NCBI GenBank assembly: GCA_017430835.1
Contig: JAFRMD010000101.1
Coordinates: forward strand, 1-15,012
From: Methanosphaera sp.
GTDB lineage: Archaea; Methanobacteriota; Methanobacteria; Methanobacteriales; Methanobacteriaceae
Length of the DNA stretch: 15,012 bases
Reading direction: 5' to 3'
Shown: positions 14,980 to 15,012 of the stretch, in pieces
How the letters are laid out: each line of letters starts with the position of its first letter
How positions within the stretch are numbered: position 1 is the first letter of the stretch
Made by a program: the position numbers and the translations under genes
The notes under the pieces: model-generated
Told to the model about the DNA's origin: nothing
Databases searched by the model: none
Seen by the model: the letters and a program-made list of their open reading frames with translations, nothing else

Positions 14980-15012
14980 TAGGGTCAATTTTAACCTTAA
15001 ATTATAAATACT

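Overview
The window looks like low-GC archaeal DNA, most likely from the Methanobacteriales and resembling Methanosphaera. The reasons are very AT-rich DNA, archaeal-type TATA elements 25 to 50 bases before several starts, Shine-Dalgarno sites such as AAGGAG, and a 1589-residue secreted protein with a Pmp-type beta-helix and a tail of Ig-like domains, the hallmark of adhesin-like proteins in gut methanogens. This assignment is inference from gene content; there is no rRNA or marker gene to confirm it.

Layout. (1) 2-1416: the 3' part of a TetR-family regulator, cut by the window edge, overlapping by four bases a CPBP (CAAX-protease-like) membrane protein. This pair has visibly higher GC than its neighbours. 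(2) 1671-2066, minus strand: a small DgkA-family lipid kinase. It ends in a hairpin and is divergent from the next block. (3) 2230-6383: three plus-strand genes, namely a DUF285/BspA-type repeat protein with an exact 27-residue period, a calcineurin/PPP-like metallophosphoesterase, and a 750-residue protein with an HD phosphohydrolase-like domain followed by two copies of a RyR (ryanodine-receptor) module. (4) 6384-6723: a gene-free leader with a TATA element, two overlapping mini-ORFs and a 13-bp inverted repeat enclosing smaller stems. (5) 6724-8598: two tandem LRV/HEAT-like alpha-helical repeat proteins. (6) 8634-8975, minus strand: a frameshifted remnant of a third protein of the same repeat type, lying directly after an intact SAP/DUF6434-type gene (8976-9551, minus). 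(7) 9894-14663: the large adhesin-like surface protein, starting at TTG. (8) 14664-15012: a T-rich terminator candidate, then a region rich in repeats and palindromes that looks like the promoter of a gene beyond the window.

How the genes may work together: TetR and CPBP are translationally coupled and probably form one regulatory unit. The repeat protein, phosphatase and HD-RyR genes are close and co-oriented. They pair a scaffold or recognition protein with two metal-dependent phosphohydrolase folds and a putative ligand-sensing module, which makes them the best candidate here for an undescribed signalling or defence-like system. That grouping is a hypothesis: a TATA-like element before the HD-RyR gene suggests it can also be transcribed alone. 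The repeat-protein cluster with its degraded relative, next to an adhesin, suggests a fast-turning-over accessory region.
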